Source of the DNA: QYQD01 sp040754095
GTDB taxonomy: Bacteria > Desulfobacterota > QYQD01
Assembly: GCA_040754095.1 (NCBI GenBank)
Contig: JBFMFO010000006.1
Location: 1-64,000, forward strand
DNA: 64,000 nt
Direction: 5' to 3'
Shown here in pieces: positions 1-7,398 of the stretch (position 1 is its first letter; every line of letters starts with the position of its first letter). Made by a program: the position numbers and the translations under genes. The notes beneath the pieces were generated by a model. That model searched no databases. It worked only from the letters and a program-made list of their open reading frames with translations, and was not told the origin of the DNA.

Positions 1-69
1 CCCCTGTTCAATTACCATTTTAATAACTTCAGCCTTAAGTTCTGGACTGTAACTGTGGTTCTGTTTCAT
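1..69 (-). CDS. IS3-like transposase OrfA, N-terminal fragment cut by window edge
   Basis: The minus strand opens with an ATG at 69 and stays open to the edge, giving 23 residues beginning MKQNHSYSPELKAEVIK. A basic start, then Y(S/T)PE(L/F)KAEV and a hydrophobic helix, is how the helix-turn-helix OrfA proteins of IS3-type elements begin. An AG-rich tract lies just upstream as a possible ribosome site. Only the start of the gene is in view, so family and completeness cannot be settled; another HTH transposase of the same superfamily is possible. Confidence 0.5.
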   Translation of the reverse strand, partial: MKQNHSYSPELKAEVIKMVIEQG

Positions 70-375
70 CTCTTCATTCCTGCCATACTCAAGCAACTCT
101 GTCCATAGATATCAGTATAGCCCAAAGAGACGTTTCAGCTTGAGAGAAACATACAGGCGCTTGCGCTGCCCCGTTTACTTGAGGACCTTAAAAGTTAGAG
201 AAATAGCCTAGTAGGGTGGGCTTTGCCTACCATTATCATCTGGATAATAAGTGATATTTTTCAACAACGTCCCGGTCTCCCAACGCTTTCCTTTGTCAAC
301 TTACTTTTTTACCAGCGTCCCCACATCTGGCCGCAGCGGTTTTTGGGTCGGCTGTATGTGATTGTTATGCGTTGA
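70..375. other. non-coding flank of the transposase fragment
   Basis: No convincing gene lies here. Around 209-230 a short GC hairpin of the kind GTAGGgTGGGCTTTGCCTAC is present. The terminal inverted repeat of the insertion sequence should lie in this stretch, but its partner is outside the window, so it cannot be placed. Confidence 0.5.
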
Positions 376-1296
376 TTACTTGAGCCCGTAATACTTCAGG
401 GCGGCTTCTGTTAAAACTTTTGTAGCAACCGAGATGCCGACGTTCCAGGTTCCTTCGGCGGCCTTCTTCAGGTTAGTAGTGATCCAGGTCTTCGCTTTCG
501 CTCCGAATGGCTCATCAGCACTGGTAGGTTCTTCGGCTTTCATTATCTCGGCAAGTTCAGAGGCATCGGCCTCAGGGATTCCTTTTGCGACAAGGTGCTC
601 GATGAAAGAGGTGGTATCCCTCTCGTTGATTCCAACCGCAATGTTGGCACCAGCCCCACCTGCGACAGCAGTAGAAACATTACCGTAAATTATTTGTTGC
701 GAAATTTGCTGAACTTGCTCGGTTTCCTTTTTGTTAGCGCCAGCTTCCCCAAACGCCACGTGAATTGCTCCAGGCACCGACTTTTCTAACTCAAGGGTAA
801 GTTCTAGTATTCTGCTTCTAACTGTTTGTTGAATCTCATAAAACGCTGTTGGCGATATCGACCCTGATACATCATTGCAGGCATAGTCTTCATAGACTTT
901 GCCTTGTAATAATAAAATTAGATTTGATGCGTCGATGCCGAATGAGCCTCCATCAGAACTCTTTTTCACCATTTCATCGACGGCTGCAATGCTTTCTCTA
1001 ACTTCGTATTTGGTCCAGCTTTCTCCCGCGTACTTTTCAATCAAGTACGGTGGTATTTGTGCATTGTTGATTCCAGAGCCAAACGGACCGGAAAACGTTC
1101 CCCGATAGGTAACTCCAACCACACGATAAGAAGGAACTTCCGCATCCTTCGGGTATCCCTCAGATTCATGCTTAACCCATTCTTCAAGGATGTCGCTGCC
1201 TAATCGTGCTGCGAGCAGCCGTAGCTTTAATAGAATTGAACCAAGGTCAGACCCTTCTTGTACGACCGATTCCTGGATTTGTTGCAGCAGAGACAT
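376..1296 (-). CDS. AbiTii-domain protein (abortive-infection-like)
   Basis: A 306-residue protein. The first roughly 110 residues match what I know of the AbiTii domain: a start MSLLQQIQESVV, then LLKLRLLAARLGS, LEEWVKHESEGYP and a YRVVG strand. The middle (residues about 165-230) is Ala/Gly rich with VAGGAGANIAVGI, and the C-terminus has the WITTNLKKAAEGTWNVGIS helix typical of longer members. AbiTii proteins are annotated as abortive-infection components; their biochemical activity is not known to me. An AAGGAAC ribosome site precedes ATG 1296. The gene follows the membrane-protein gene on the same strand across a 225-bp spacer full of palindromes, next to a transposase fragment, so it sits in an acquired-looking segment. 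The fold assignment is fairly sure, a defence role is inference. Confidence 0.7.
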   Translation of the reverse strand: MSLLQQIQESVVQEGSDLGSILLKLRLLAARLGSDILEEWVKHESEGYPKDAEVPSYRVVGVTYRGTFSGPFGSGINNAQIPPYLIEKYAGESWTKYEVRESIAAVDEMVKKSSDGGSFGIDASNLILLLQGKVYEDYACNDVSGSISPTAFYEIQQTVRSRILELTLELEKSVPGAIHVAFGEAGANKKETEQVQQISQQIIYGNVSTAVAGGAGANIAVGINERDTTSFIEHLVAKGIPEADASELAEIMKAEEPTSADEPFGAKAKTWITTNLKKAAEGTWNVGISVATKVLTEAALKYYGLK

Positions 1297-1323
1297 TTCA
1301 AAGTTCCTTTGCTTTTATTGCAT

Positions 1324-1421
1324 AATGCGGAACTAAGCCGTCGCCCCGAAGGGGCATCGGTCTTGAGTGACTGGTTCTCCCCGCGCTTCGCGGGCAGTCA
1401 CTCACGGCTTAGTTCCGCATT
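1324..1421. repeat. cloverleaf-like nested palindrome
   Basis: A 17-bp perfect outer stem (1324-1340 with 1405-1421, AATGCGGAACTAAGCCG and its complement) encloses a small hairpin GCCCCGAAGGGGC (1342-1354) and a 10-bp stem TGAGTGACTG (1364-1373) with CAGTCACTCA (1395-1404), whose loop itself holds CCCGCG-CTT-CGCGGG. Another GCGCGAAGCGCG palindrome follows at about 1427-1440. This is a multi-branched structure rather than a simple terminator and resembles REP-type mobile palindromes. Confidence 0.75.
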
Positions 1422-1521
1422 CCCGCCGCGCGAAGCGCGGGGGGAACATTTGAGATAAGCGGCAGCGCCGAGGAGCTTGGCCAATAGGCCACAAACCATT
1501 CTCGCTGTCCGCTTAATTGAC

Positions 1522-2502
1522 TTATTGGGCTTTCGTTTCTCCTTTAGCATTTTTCGTAGAATCAGAAAAAATGTACTCTTCTATAGAAATGTAGCCAGGT
1601 TTGATTTTTGGATTCTGTTTATTGAGAAACAATGCTCGCAGTGGGATAAATTTCCAATAAAACGAATATACTGTGGAGCTGCCGTTCATGAGCGAAAAAA
1701 GCTTACCGCTGATATGCCACCACAAACATAGCTGTAAGACAAATATCGCTATAACATATGAAAATAACACTGGATTGTTAAGAAACCCAATTTGTAACAC
1801 CATGGAAACGCTTGCTCCAAGGAACCCAGCCACTATGAAGAGAAAAATACACACAACAAGGGGAGGAAAACCCCAAGAATCTGTTTGTGTGTTTCTTAGG
1901 AGAATTGTTTTAATAATTATACTTAGGCCACGCATGCTCTTGTAGCTATCAATTGCAGGCCTTTTGCCATTAATTTCGATGCGCTCCTCGACTCTCTCCC
2001 GAAGTGTCCTTTTTGTTGGTTCTGAAATGGATATCTCCTTCATAATGTTCCCTAAGTAATTTGGCTTACTCTCTAGCCATCTCAGATCACCGACTGTAAT
2101 CTCCCAAGAAAACAATGGTGGTTCTTTATCCTTTTCAGAGGTGACGCATTTTTGTTCAGGCGGTTGACCAGTTAATAACTCGTGACGCTCATGATTAAGC
2201 AACTTACAGAACCCCGCAAAACGATTATGAGAATTAAACTTGTAAAATAACATCAATAATACTAGTGATACTAGCATTGAAAAGGATGCGGCAATGAACG
2301 TAACCTCAGCGGGGAATGGAGATAGAATCACATTGGGTTGGGCTGAAGAAAGTGGAGATGTAGAATTATTTACTTTCGCCAAACCATAAATCATGGCTCC
2401 AGATCCAGCAAATACATAGCCAATGTACTTAGTAATACAATCTTTGAGATTGATCATCTCCTGTCTGATTAGCTTGTATTCTTCAACATTTCTAATGATC
2501 AT
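1522..2502 (-). CDS. predicted membrane protein beside AbiTii gene, unknown function
   Basis: I do not recognise the family. I place the start at ATG 2502 (MIIRNVEEYKLIRQEM) because AGGAGAC lies seven bases before it; a longer frame opens at 2580 without such a site. The 326-residue product has a weak hydrophobic segment near residues 25-45, a clear one (VTFIAASFSMLVSLVLLMLFY) near 68-90, a charged cytosol-like middle of about 120 residues, two strong segments (LVVCIFLFIVAGFLGASVSM and VLFSYVIAIFVLQLCLWW) around 220-280, and a polar tail. That suggests two helical hairpins around a soluble domain. It reads in the same direction as the AbiTii gene and could be its partner, but nothing in the sequence proves this. 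Confidence 0.65.
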   Translation of the reverse strand: MIIRNVEEYKLIRQEMINLKDCITKYIGYVFAGSGAMIYGLAKVNNSTSPLSSAQPNVILSPFPAEVTFIAASFSMLVSLVLLMLFYKFNSHNRFAGFCKLLNHERHELLTGQPPEQKCVTSEKDKEPPLFSWEITVGDLRWLESKPNYLGNIMKEISISEPTKRTLRERVEERIEINGKRPAIDSYKSMRGLSIIIKTILLRNTQTDSWGFPPLVVCIFLFIVAGFLGASVSMVLQIGFLNNPVLFSYVIAIFVLQLCLWWHISGKLFSLMNGSSTVYSFYWKFIPLRALFLNKQNPKIKPGYISIEEYIFSDSTKNAKGETKAQ

Positions 2503-2682
2503 AATTTGTCTCCTATGTTCATTTTGAAGCCCAACAAAATAGGATTTTATCCATCGTCCCGCAGGATTGATCAGGGCCAAATAGGACGGATATGAGACGG
2601 ATATGGGACGGTCATGCTTTTATGCGATTTGTCCTTCAACCAGACTTAATTGAGGTTACCCAATTATATGTCAGAGCAATTA

Positions 2683-2946
2683 TTATTTTGTATGAGCAGG
2701 TGTTCGCTTCTTAGAAGGAATAATCGCAATCAATGACCGGAGCGCTTTGTTGACTGATTCCGAGTCTGAAAAATACTTTCTAACATCCGGCTCCAACATA
2801 ACTGCTCCGTCTTCAAGCTTAAAATATTGGACTGAGGTAGTACCGTCCTCGTTATGAATGACTACCTTATGACCGGCACGATATGCTTTATAATATTTCC
2901 CCCGCACCGCACCTTTCATGCTTGAAAAATCGTATTCCGATTTCAT
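2683..2946 (-). CDS. small hypothetical protein, antitoxin-like N-terminus
   Basis: An 87-residue protein starting MKSEYDFSSMKGAVRGKYYKAYRAGHKVVIHNEDG. I chose ATG 2946 because AGAGGGAC lies upstream; an ATG at 2976 would add ten residues. The N-terminal pattern M-K-x-E-Y-D-F-S followed by a Gly-Lys-Tyr motif is seen in many small proteins of toxin-antitoxin context, and the tail is basic (SKKRTPAHTK). No toxin partner is next to it, so the role stays open. Confidence 0.6.
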   Translation of the reverse strand: MKSEYDFSSMKGAVRGKYYKAYRAGHKVVIHNEDGTTSVQYFKLEDGAVMLEPDVRKYFSDSESVNKALRSLIAIIPSKKRTPAHTK

Positions 2947-3027
2947 ATAAGTCCCTCTAACATATTTATATTCCATTTAAAATATCCTTGACAAGCTTTT
3001 TCTGGGCGTTTACTTCTTTTTGGTGAA

Positions 3028-3618
3028 ATGATGGACATAGAGGAAAAGAAAAAGCAACTTCGGGCGTTATACGACGAGCACGAGGAAGACGTGGCTGAGT
3101 TTAAGAAAGCAGCGGCGTGCGAGGCGGGGTGTGCGGACTGCTGCATAGGTGTGGGCGATGTTGACATTACTACCCTGGAAGGGGTCATTATCCGGGAACG
3201 GGTGGCTACGTTTGACAAGGCGCTCCAGGCCGAAATAAGGGCCGGGCTGGCGCAGAACAAGGCGGAAAGGGAACAGAAAAAACTCTCCCGCTGCGCCTTT
3301 CTCAGGGCGGACAATACCTGTATGATCTATGATATTCGTCCGTTCAGTTGCCGCCAGCTTTATTCGGTCAAAAGGTGCAACGGCGCACCGCCCACCATTC
3401 ACCGTCAGGCGGTGAACCTGGCCAGGCAGACTGTTGACAAGATGCAGCGGCTTGACTTTGGCGGGTATTCCGGGCATATCAGTTACATCCTCTATTTACT
3501 GGATAAGGAAGACTTCAGAAGGAGATATCTGCAAGGTAAATCTGATCCCCGAAAGATAGTGGATTTTGGGCGAAGACATGGGATAGTGATTAATCGTTTT
3601 GTCTCGCCGTGTCGGTAG
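3028..3618 (+). CDS. YkgJ family cysteine-cluster protein
   Basis: A 196-residue protein of the YkgJ (UPF0153, zinc/iron-chelating) family. The Cys cluster is visible as CEAGCADCC near residues 31-39, followed by RCAFLRADNTCMIYDIRPFSCR near 90-115, which is the family signature: the phrase CxIYxxRPxxCR is nearly invariant. The protein is soluble, with a charged, helical N-terminus. Family members are thought to bind a metal ion; function is not known. ATG ATG tandem start codons at 3028 and 3031 make the first residue uncertain. It stands alone and diverges from the minus-strand genes to its left. Confidence 0.85.
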   Translation: MMDIEEKKKQLRALYDEHEEDVAEFKKAAACEAGCADCCIGVGDVDITTLEGVIIRERVATFDKALQAEIRAGLAQNKAEREQKKLSRCAFLRADNTCMIYDIRPFSCRQLYSVKRCNGAPPTIHRQAVNLARQTVDKMQRLDFGGYSGHISYILYLLDKEDFRRRYLQGKSDPRKIVDFGRRHGIVINRFVSPCR

Positions 3619-3835
3619 ATTCGCACGCCTATGGCGCATCTTCGGCTATTAGCATTCTAGAAATGGAAGCCGTCATCCCTTCGCTTCACGGCTTGCGCAG
3701 TGGCCCTTTCGGGACTCGCAGGAGGGGAATGCTTGCCCCTTCCAGCTTGCCCTCGAAGGGCACCCCACTGCTCCAGCAAGTTTCGCTCAGGAACAACGGC
3801 TTCCATAAGAAGGGGGAAAGTCCTGCTTTTTTTTC

Positions 3836-3864
3836 TTGACAAAGAACGGCCCCTTAGCTATGGT
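3836..3864 (+). promoter_or_regulatory. sigma-70 promoter of the aromatic operon
   Basis: TTGACA (3836-3841), a 17-bp spacer and TATGGT (3859-3864). This predicts a transcript starting near 3871 with a leader of about 215 bases before the first structural gene. Confidence 0.75.
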
Positions 3865-3893
3865 CAGCTTTGTATATAAAGGGGAACCGGACG

Positions 3894-3977
3894 ATGGGAG
3901 AGAAGGGCCTTTGCAGTCTGAGATATTATTGTTTTTATTACTATGATATCATGGTCTGCCCATCGTTTTTGGGATAA
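3894..3977 (+). CDS. aromatic-operon leader peptide (attenuator)
   Basis: A 27-residue open frame with an AAGGGGAA ribosome site (about 3879-3886) before ATG 3894 and TAA at 3975-3977. It contains the run R-Y-Y-C-F-Y-Y-Y at residues 10-17 (codons at 3921-3944): five Tyr and one Phe within seven codons. It is followed within 15 bases by a hairpin with a U-run. It lies between a good promoter and the first gene of a pathway that makes Tyr and Phe precursors and ends in tyrA. These features together are the classical form of a ribosome-mediated attenuator, in which ribosome stalling at Tyr codons reports shortage of charged tRNA-Tyr. Too small to have been called by ordinary gene finders; the role is inferred from layout. 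Confidence 0.85.
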   Translation: MGEKGLCSLRYYCFYYYDIMVCPSFLG

Positions 3978-3991
3978 CCTTTAAAAATCTC

Positions 3992-4028
3992 AAGGCCGTG
4001 GGTGGGCTAAAAAGCTCACGGCCTTTTT
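3992..4028 (+). terminator. attenuator hairpin 1 with U-run
   Basis: AAGGCCGTG (3992-4000) pairs with CACGGCCTT (4017-4025), with an extra inner GCT/AGC pairing, and is followed by TTTTTAT. It is a Rho-independent terminator in the leader, 15 bases after the leader-peptide stop codon. Confidence 0.8.
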
Positions 4029-4033
4029 ATTTG

Positions 4034-4069
4034 AAGGCCGTGACAGAGGAATTCTTCACGGCCTTTTCT
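4034..4069 (+). promoter_or_regulatory. attenuator hairpin 2, same stem sequence, just before the ribosome site
   Basis: AAGGCCGTGA (4034-4043) pairs with TCACGGCCTT (4056-4065). Its arms repeat those of hairpin 1, so arm 4017-4025 can pair instead with 4034-4042 and exclude both hairpins. It ends nine bases before the AAGGAGG ribosome site (4074-4080) of the first gene, so it may act on translation as well as on transcription. Confidence 0.7.
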
Positions 4070-4087
4070 ATTGAAGGAGGATAAGCT

Positions 4088-4885
4088 ATGACTGGAAAAC
4101 AGATCCGTATGGAGCGCATCTTCAACCGTAATACCAAAAAGACGGTTATTGTCCCCATGGACCATGGGGTGACGGTGGGTCCTATCGACGGCCTTATTGA
4201 CATGAAGAAGACCGTTAATGCGGTAGCCTCAGGCGGCGCCAATGCCATCGTCGTGCATAAAGGCATCGTAAGGGCCGGCCACCGTGGGGGTGGAAAAGAT
4301 GTGGGTTTGATTATCCACCTTTCGGGCAGCACCACTATATCGCCGTATCCCAATGCCAAGACCATGATTTGTAGTGTGGAAGAGGCCATAAAGATAGGCG
4401 CGGATGCGGTCTCCATCCAGGTCAATGTGGGGAATGGCAATGATAGTGAGATGTTGAGGGACCTCGGGCAGACGGCCCGGATCGCCAGCGAGTGGGGGAT
4501 ACCGCTTCTGGCCATGATGTACCCGCGGGGCGAGAAGATTAAAAATGAATATGATCCGGAGATAATCAGACATGTGGCCAGGCTGGGGGCAGAACTGGGA
4601 GCGGATATCGTCAAATGTTCTTATACGGGCGACCCGGAATCTTTCCGGCGGGTGGTAGAGGGGTGTCCGGTCCCCGTGGTTATTGCCGGAGGTCCGAAGA
4701 TGTCTTCGGATCGGGAGTTACTGACGATGGTCAGGGATGCGATAGACGCTGGGGCGGCCGGTCTGTCCATCGGCCGCAACATCTTTCAGCATAAGAATCC
4801 GCAACACATGACGGCTACGTTGAGCCGTATGGTGCATCGCCGGTATTCGGTGGAAGAGGCCCTGGAGTATCTGGGCAAGGAATAG
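4088..4885 (+). CDS. 2-amino-3,7-dideoxy-D-threo-hept-6-ulosonate (ADH) synthase
   Basis: A 265-residue class I aldolase of the DeoC/FbaB superfamily. PMDHGVTVGPIDGL near residue 20 carries the conserved Asp of the MJ0400-type enzyme, and IVKCSYTGD holds the Schiff-base Lys (K176). C-terminal GAAGLSIGRNIFQH is the phosphate-binding strand. In archaea and some bacteria this enzyme condenses a 6-deoxy-5-ketofructose phosphate donor with L-aspartate semialdehyde, replacing DAHP synthase. The next gene encodes its partner DHQ synthase II, which makes this reading much better than fructose-bisphosphate aldolase. AAGGAGG lies seven bases before ATG. First structural gene after the attenuator. Confidence 0.9.
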   Translation: MTGKQIRMERIFNRNTKKTVIVPMDHGVTVGPIDGLIDMKKTVNAVASGGANAIVVHKGIVRAGHRGGGKDVGLIIHLSGSTTISPYPNAKTMICSVEEAIKIGADAVSIQVNVGNGNDSEMLRDLGQTARIASEWGIPLLAMMYPRGEKIKNEYDPEIIRHVARLGAELGADIVKCSYTGDPESFRRVVEGCPVPVVIAGGPKMSSDRELLTMVRDAIDAGAAGLSIGRNIFQHKNPQHMTATLSRMVHRRYSVEEALEYLGKE

Positions 4886-4901
4886 GGGAAGGAAATCATA
4901 T

Positions 4902-5894
4902 ATGAAACAGATATGGGTGAAGGTTATTCCCTGGAAGAAGAAGCTGGTGACCACTGCCCTGGAAAATGGGGCGGACGCCTTGGTGCTGGCGGCGGGCGAT
5001 TCAGAGAAGGCCAAAAAGCTCGGTCGTATTCCTACAGTGGCGCCGGATGGGGATCTCAAGTGGGGGGAAGATGTGGCGGAGGTGACCATTCGGGGATCAG
5101 AGGATGAAAAGGAGATCGTCCGATTGGCCCAGACTAAGAAGGTTGTAGCCACGACCACGGACTGGACGGTTATTCCGCTTGAAAATATCGTCGCTCAAAC
5201 CAATAATGTCCTCGTGGAGACGTCAAACCTGGAAGACGCCAGGACGGCCCTGGGGGTCCTGGAAAAAGGGGTAGATGGGGTGGTAATCAACGTCTCGGAA
5301 CCGGCGGAGCTTAAGAAGATACTGACCTCTTTGAGAGAGACAGGCGGAGAGGCCCCGCTTACCATAGGCGAGGTGGTTTCCATAAAGACCCTGGGTATGG
5401 GAGACCGGGTGTGCATCGATACGTGCACGCAGATGGGGAAGGGTGAGGGCATGCTTATCGGCAATACCAGTCAGGCCCTCTTTCTGGTACACGCGGAGAG
5501 CGTGGAAAATCCGTATGTGGCTACCAGGCCCTTCCGCGTCAACGCCGGGCCGGTTCACGCCTACGTGCGCGTGCCCGGCGGCAAGACGCGCTACCTTTCC
5601 GAACTCAAGAGCGGCGATGAGGTGCTCATGGTCAACAGCCAGGGCAAGAGCGGACCGGTGGTGGTCGGCCGGGTTAAGATCGAGAAGCGTCCCCTGGTTC
5701 TCATTGAGGCCCGGGCCAAAGGCAAGGTATTTTCGACTATCCTGCAAAATGCCGAGACCATACGGCTCACCAGACCGGATGGGGAGCCGGTATCCATCGT
5801 TTCCCTTAAGGAGGGAGACCAGGTCTTGATGTCTGTTGAGGCCGGCGGCCGCCATTTCGGCTACCATATAGAGGAGACGATTACCGAGAAGTGA
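4902..5894 (+). CDS. 3-dehydroquinate synthase II (archaeal type)
   Basis: A 330-residue protein of the MJ1249 family that oxidatively deaminates and cyclises ADH to 3-dehydroquinate with NAD. Signatures are the start MKQIWVKVIPWKKKLVTTALE, GEVVSIKTLGMGDRVCIDTCTQM near residue 160, GMLIGNTSQALFLVHAES, and the C-terminal VHAYVRVPGGKTRYLSELKSGDEVLMV. The length is normal for the family (about 320-390). It follows ADH synthase by 16 bases with GGGGAAGG as ribosome site, and its stop overlaps the aroD start (GTGA). No ordinary aroB is in the window. Confidence 0.92.
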   Translation: MKQIWVKVIPWKKKLVTTALENGADALVLAAGDSEKAKKLGRIPTVAPDGDLKWGEDVAEVTIRGSEDEKEIVRLAQTKKVVATTTDWTVIPLENIVAQTNNVLVETSNLEDARTALGVLEKGVDGVVINVSEPAELKKILTSLRETGGEAPLTIGEVVSIKTLGMGDRVCIDTCTQMGKGEGMLIGNTSQALFLVHAESVENPYVATRPFRVNAGPVHAYVRVPGGKTRYLSELKSGDEVLMVNSQGKSGPVVVGRVKIEKRPLVLIEARAKGKVFSTILQNAETIRLTRPDGEPVSIVSLKEGDQVLMSVEAGGRHFGYHIEETITEK

Positions 5895-6565
5895 TCTGCG
5901 TTGCTGTTTCTGCACCCACCATGTCCGGTATGCTGTCCGCAATCAAAAAGGGGCAGAAGGCGGCTGATGCCATAGAGCTGCGACTGGACGGGCTTAAAGA
6001 TCCAGACTTGGCTTCTCTTATCAAGGCAGCCCGGCCCGGGAAGGTCGTGGTAACCAACCGTTCGTGCAGGGAAGGCGGGTTGTTCGCCGGAAAAGAGGCG
6101 GATAGAATCAGTTCTCTTGCTGAGGCCACGGCCTTGGGGGCCGACTACATTGACCTTGAGTGGCGGACGGCGGCGCCGATAAGGGAAAGGCTGCTGGCAA
6201 ATAAAGGGAAGACAAAAGTCATCTTTTCTTATCATGACTTCACCCGTACGCCCTCCGGAAGATCCCTGCTTAATGTATTGAAATCCATGCGTGCGGCCGG
6301 GGCCGATGTCGGCAAGATTGTGACCATGGCTACCTCGCCGGATGACAATATTACGCTTCTCTCTCTCCTTGGCTGGGCGCGTCAGCAGAACTTTCCTTTG
6401 ATTGCCTTCTGTATGGGCGAGATAGGGAAGATCAGTCGTCTGGCCACCCTGGCGCTGGGAGGCTATATGACCTATGCCTCTCCCGGCCGCGGCCGTGAGA
6501 CGGCGCCGGGGCAGATCAGCGCCTCTACTCTCAGGCGGATTATGGAACAGATGGACCTTTCCTGA
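5891..6565 (+). CDS. aroD: 3-dehydroquinate dehydratase, type I
   Basis: A 224-residue type I dehydroquinase, which dehydrates 3-dehydroquinate to 3-dehydroshikimate through a Schiff base. ELRLDGLKD near residue 33, YIDLEW near 89, the catalytic His in FSYHDF and the Lys in GKIVTMA are all present, and the tail has PGQISASTLR. The start is GTG 5891, overlapping the preceding stop; no ATG fits better. It ends TGATG with aroE. Translational coupling along the operon is likely. Confidence 0.93.
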   Translation: MICVAVSAPTMSGMLSAIKKGQKAADAIELRLDGLKDPDLASLIKAARPGKVVVTNRSCREGGLFAGKEADRISSLAEATALGADYIDLEWRTAAPIRERLLANKGKTKVIFSYHDFTRTPSGRSLLNVLKSMRAAGADVGKIVTMATSPDDNITLLSLLGWARQQNFPLIAFCMGEIGKISRLATLALGGYMTYASPGRGRETAPGQISASTLRRIMEQMDLS

Positions 6566-7398
6566 TGCACCTGATTGACAGCGAAACACGCCTTTATTGT
6601 CTGATAGGCAATCCTGTAGCCAAGAGTCTCAGCCCGATCCTGCACAATGCGGCGTTCCGGGCCTTGGGCATTAATGCGGTATATCTTGCCTTTTGCGTGA
6701 GCGATCCGGCGGCAGCGGTGCAGGGTATAAGGTCTTTACCTATACACGGGGTGAGCGTCACCATCCCTCACAAAACGGCCGTCCTGCCGTATGTGGATGA
6801 ACTGGAGCCTCCGGCGCGGGCGATGGGGGCGGTAAATACCCTTTATTGGCAGGAAGAAAGGCTCATCGGGGCAAATACTGATGGCCTGGGGGCTGTTCTG
6901 GCCCTCAAGGAGAAGACGGAACTCTATGGCCGGAGATGCCTGATCCTTGGGGCAGGCGGCGCGGCCCGGTCTATTGCCTTCGCCCTTAAGACAGAGGGAT
7001 GTCATGTAGTTCTTACCAATCGAACCGGGGAGAAGGGGAGAAGGCTGGCCGAAGAGATCGGTGTGGATTGGGTTCCTTTCGGAGAGTTTACACGGGATAA
7101 GGCAGATATGCTTATCCAGGCCACAAGCGTGGGCATGTACCCTAAAGTGGAAGAAAGTCTTGTGCCCCGCCAGTCCCTCGCGTCTTTCCCGGTGGTTATG
7201 GACATTGTCTATAAACCCCTTGAGACCAGATTGCTGAGAGAGGCCAGGCAAGAAGGCTGTCTTGCCATTGATGGACTCAATATGCTCATTTATCAGGCCA
7301 CGGCCCAATTCAGGTTGTGGACGGGGAAAGAGGCCCCGATTTCCGTGATGCGGCGTGAGGCCGATGCCTATCTCTCAGGGAAAGGAGTTTCTCGTTGA
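6565..7398 (+). CDS. aroE: shikimate dehydrogenase
   Basis: A 277-residue NADP-dependent enzyme that reduces 3-dehydroshikimate. The N-terminal substrate domain shows GNPVAKSLSPILHN and VTIPHK with the catalytic Lys; NTDGLG follows near residue 110; the Rossmann motif GAGGAARSIAFAL is near 130 and NRTGEKG gives the NADP-binding basic residues. The C-terminal DGLNMLIYQATAQFRLWTG is typical. It overlaps aroD by one base and aroA by four. Confidence 0.95.
   Translation: MHLIDSETRLYCLIGNPVAKSLSPILHNAAFRALGINAVYLAFCVSDPAAAVQGIRSLPIHGVSVTIPHKTAVLPYVDELEPPARAMGAVNTLYWQEERLIGANTDGLGAVLALKEKTELYGRRCLILGAGGAARSIAFALKTEGCHVVLTNRTGEKGRRLAEEIGVDWVPFGEFTRDKADMLIQATSVGMYPKVEESLVPRQSLASFPVVMDIVYKPLETRLLREARQEGCLAIDGLNMLIYQATAQFRLWTGKEAPISVMRREADAYLSGKGVSR

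Noticed and set aside
355..1521. integron attC sites between the minus-strand accessory genes
   Set aside because: GTTATGC and paired GCGG/CCGC arms are suggestive, but the required RYYYAAC and GTTRRRY ends are not found together around any of the genes, and no integrase is in view.
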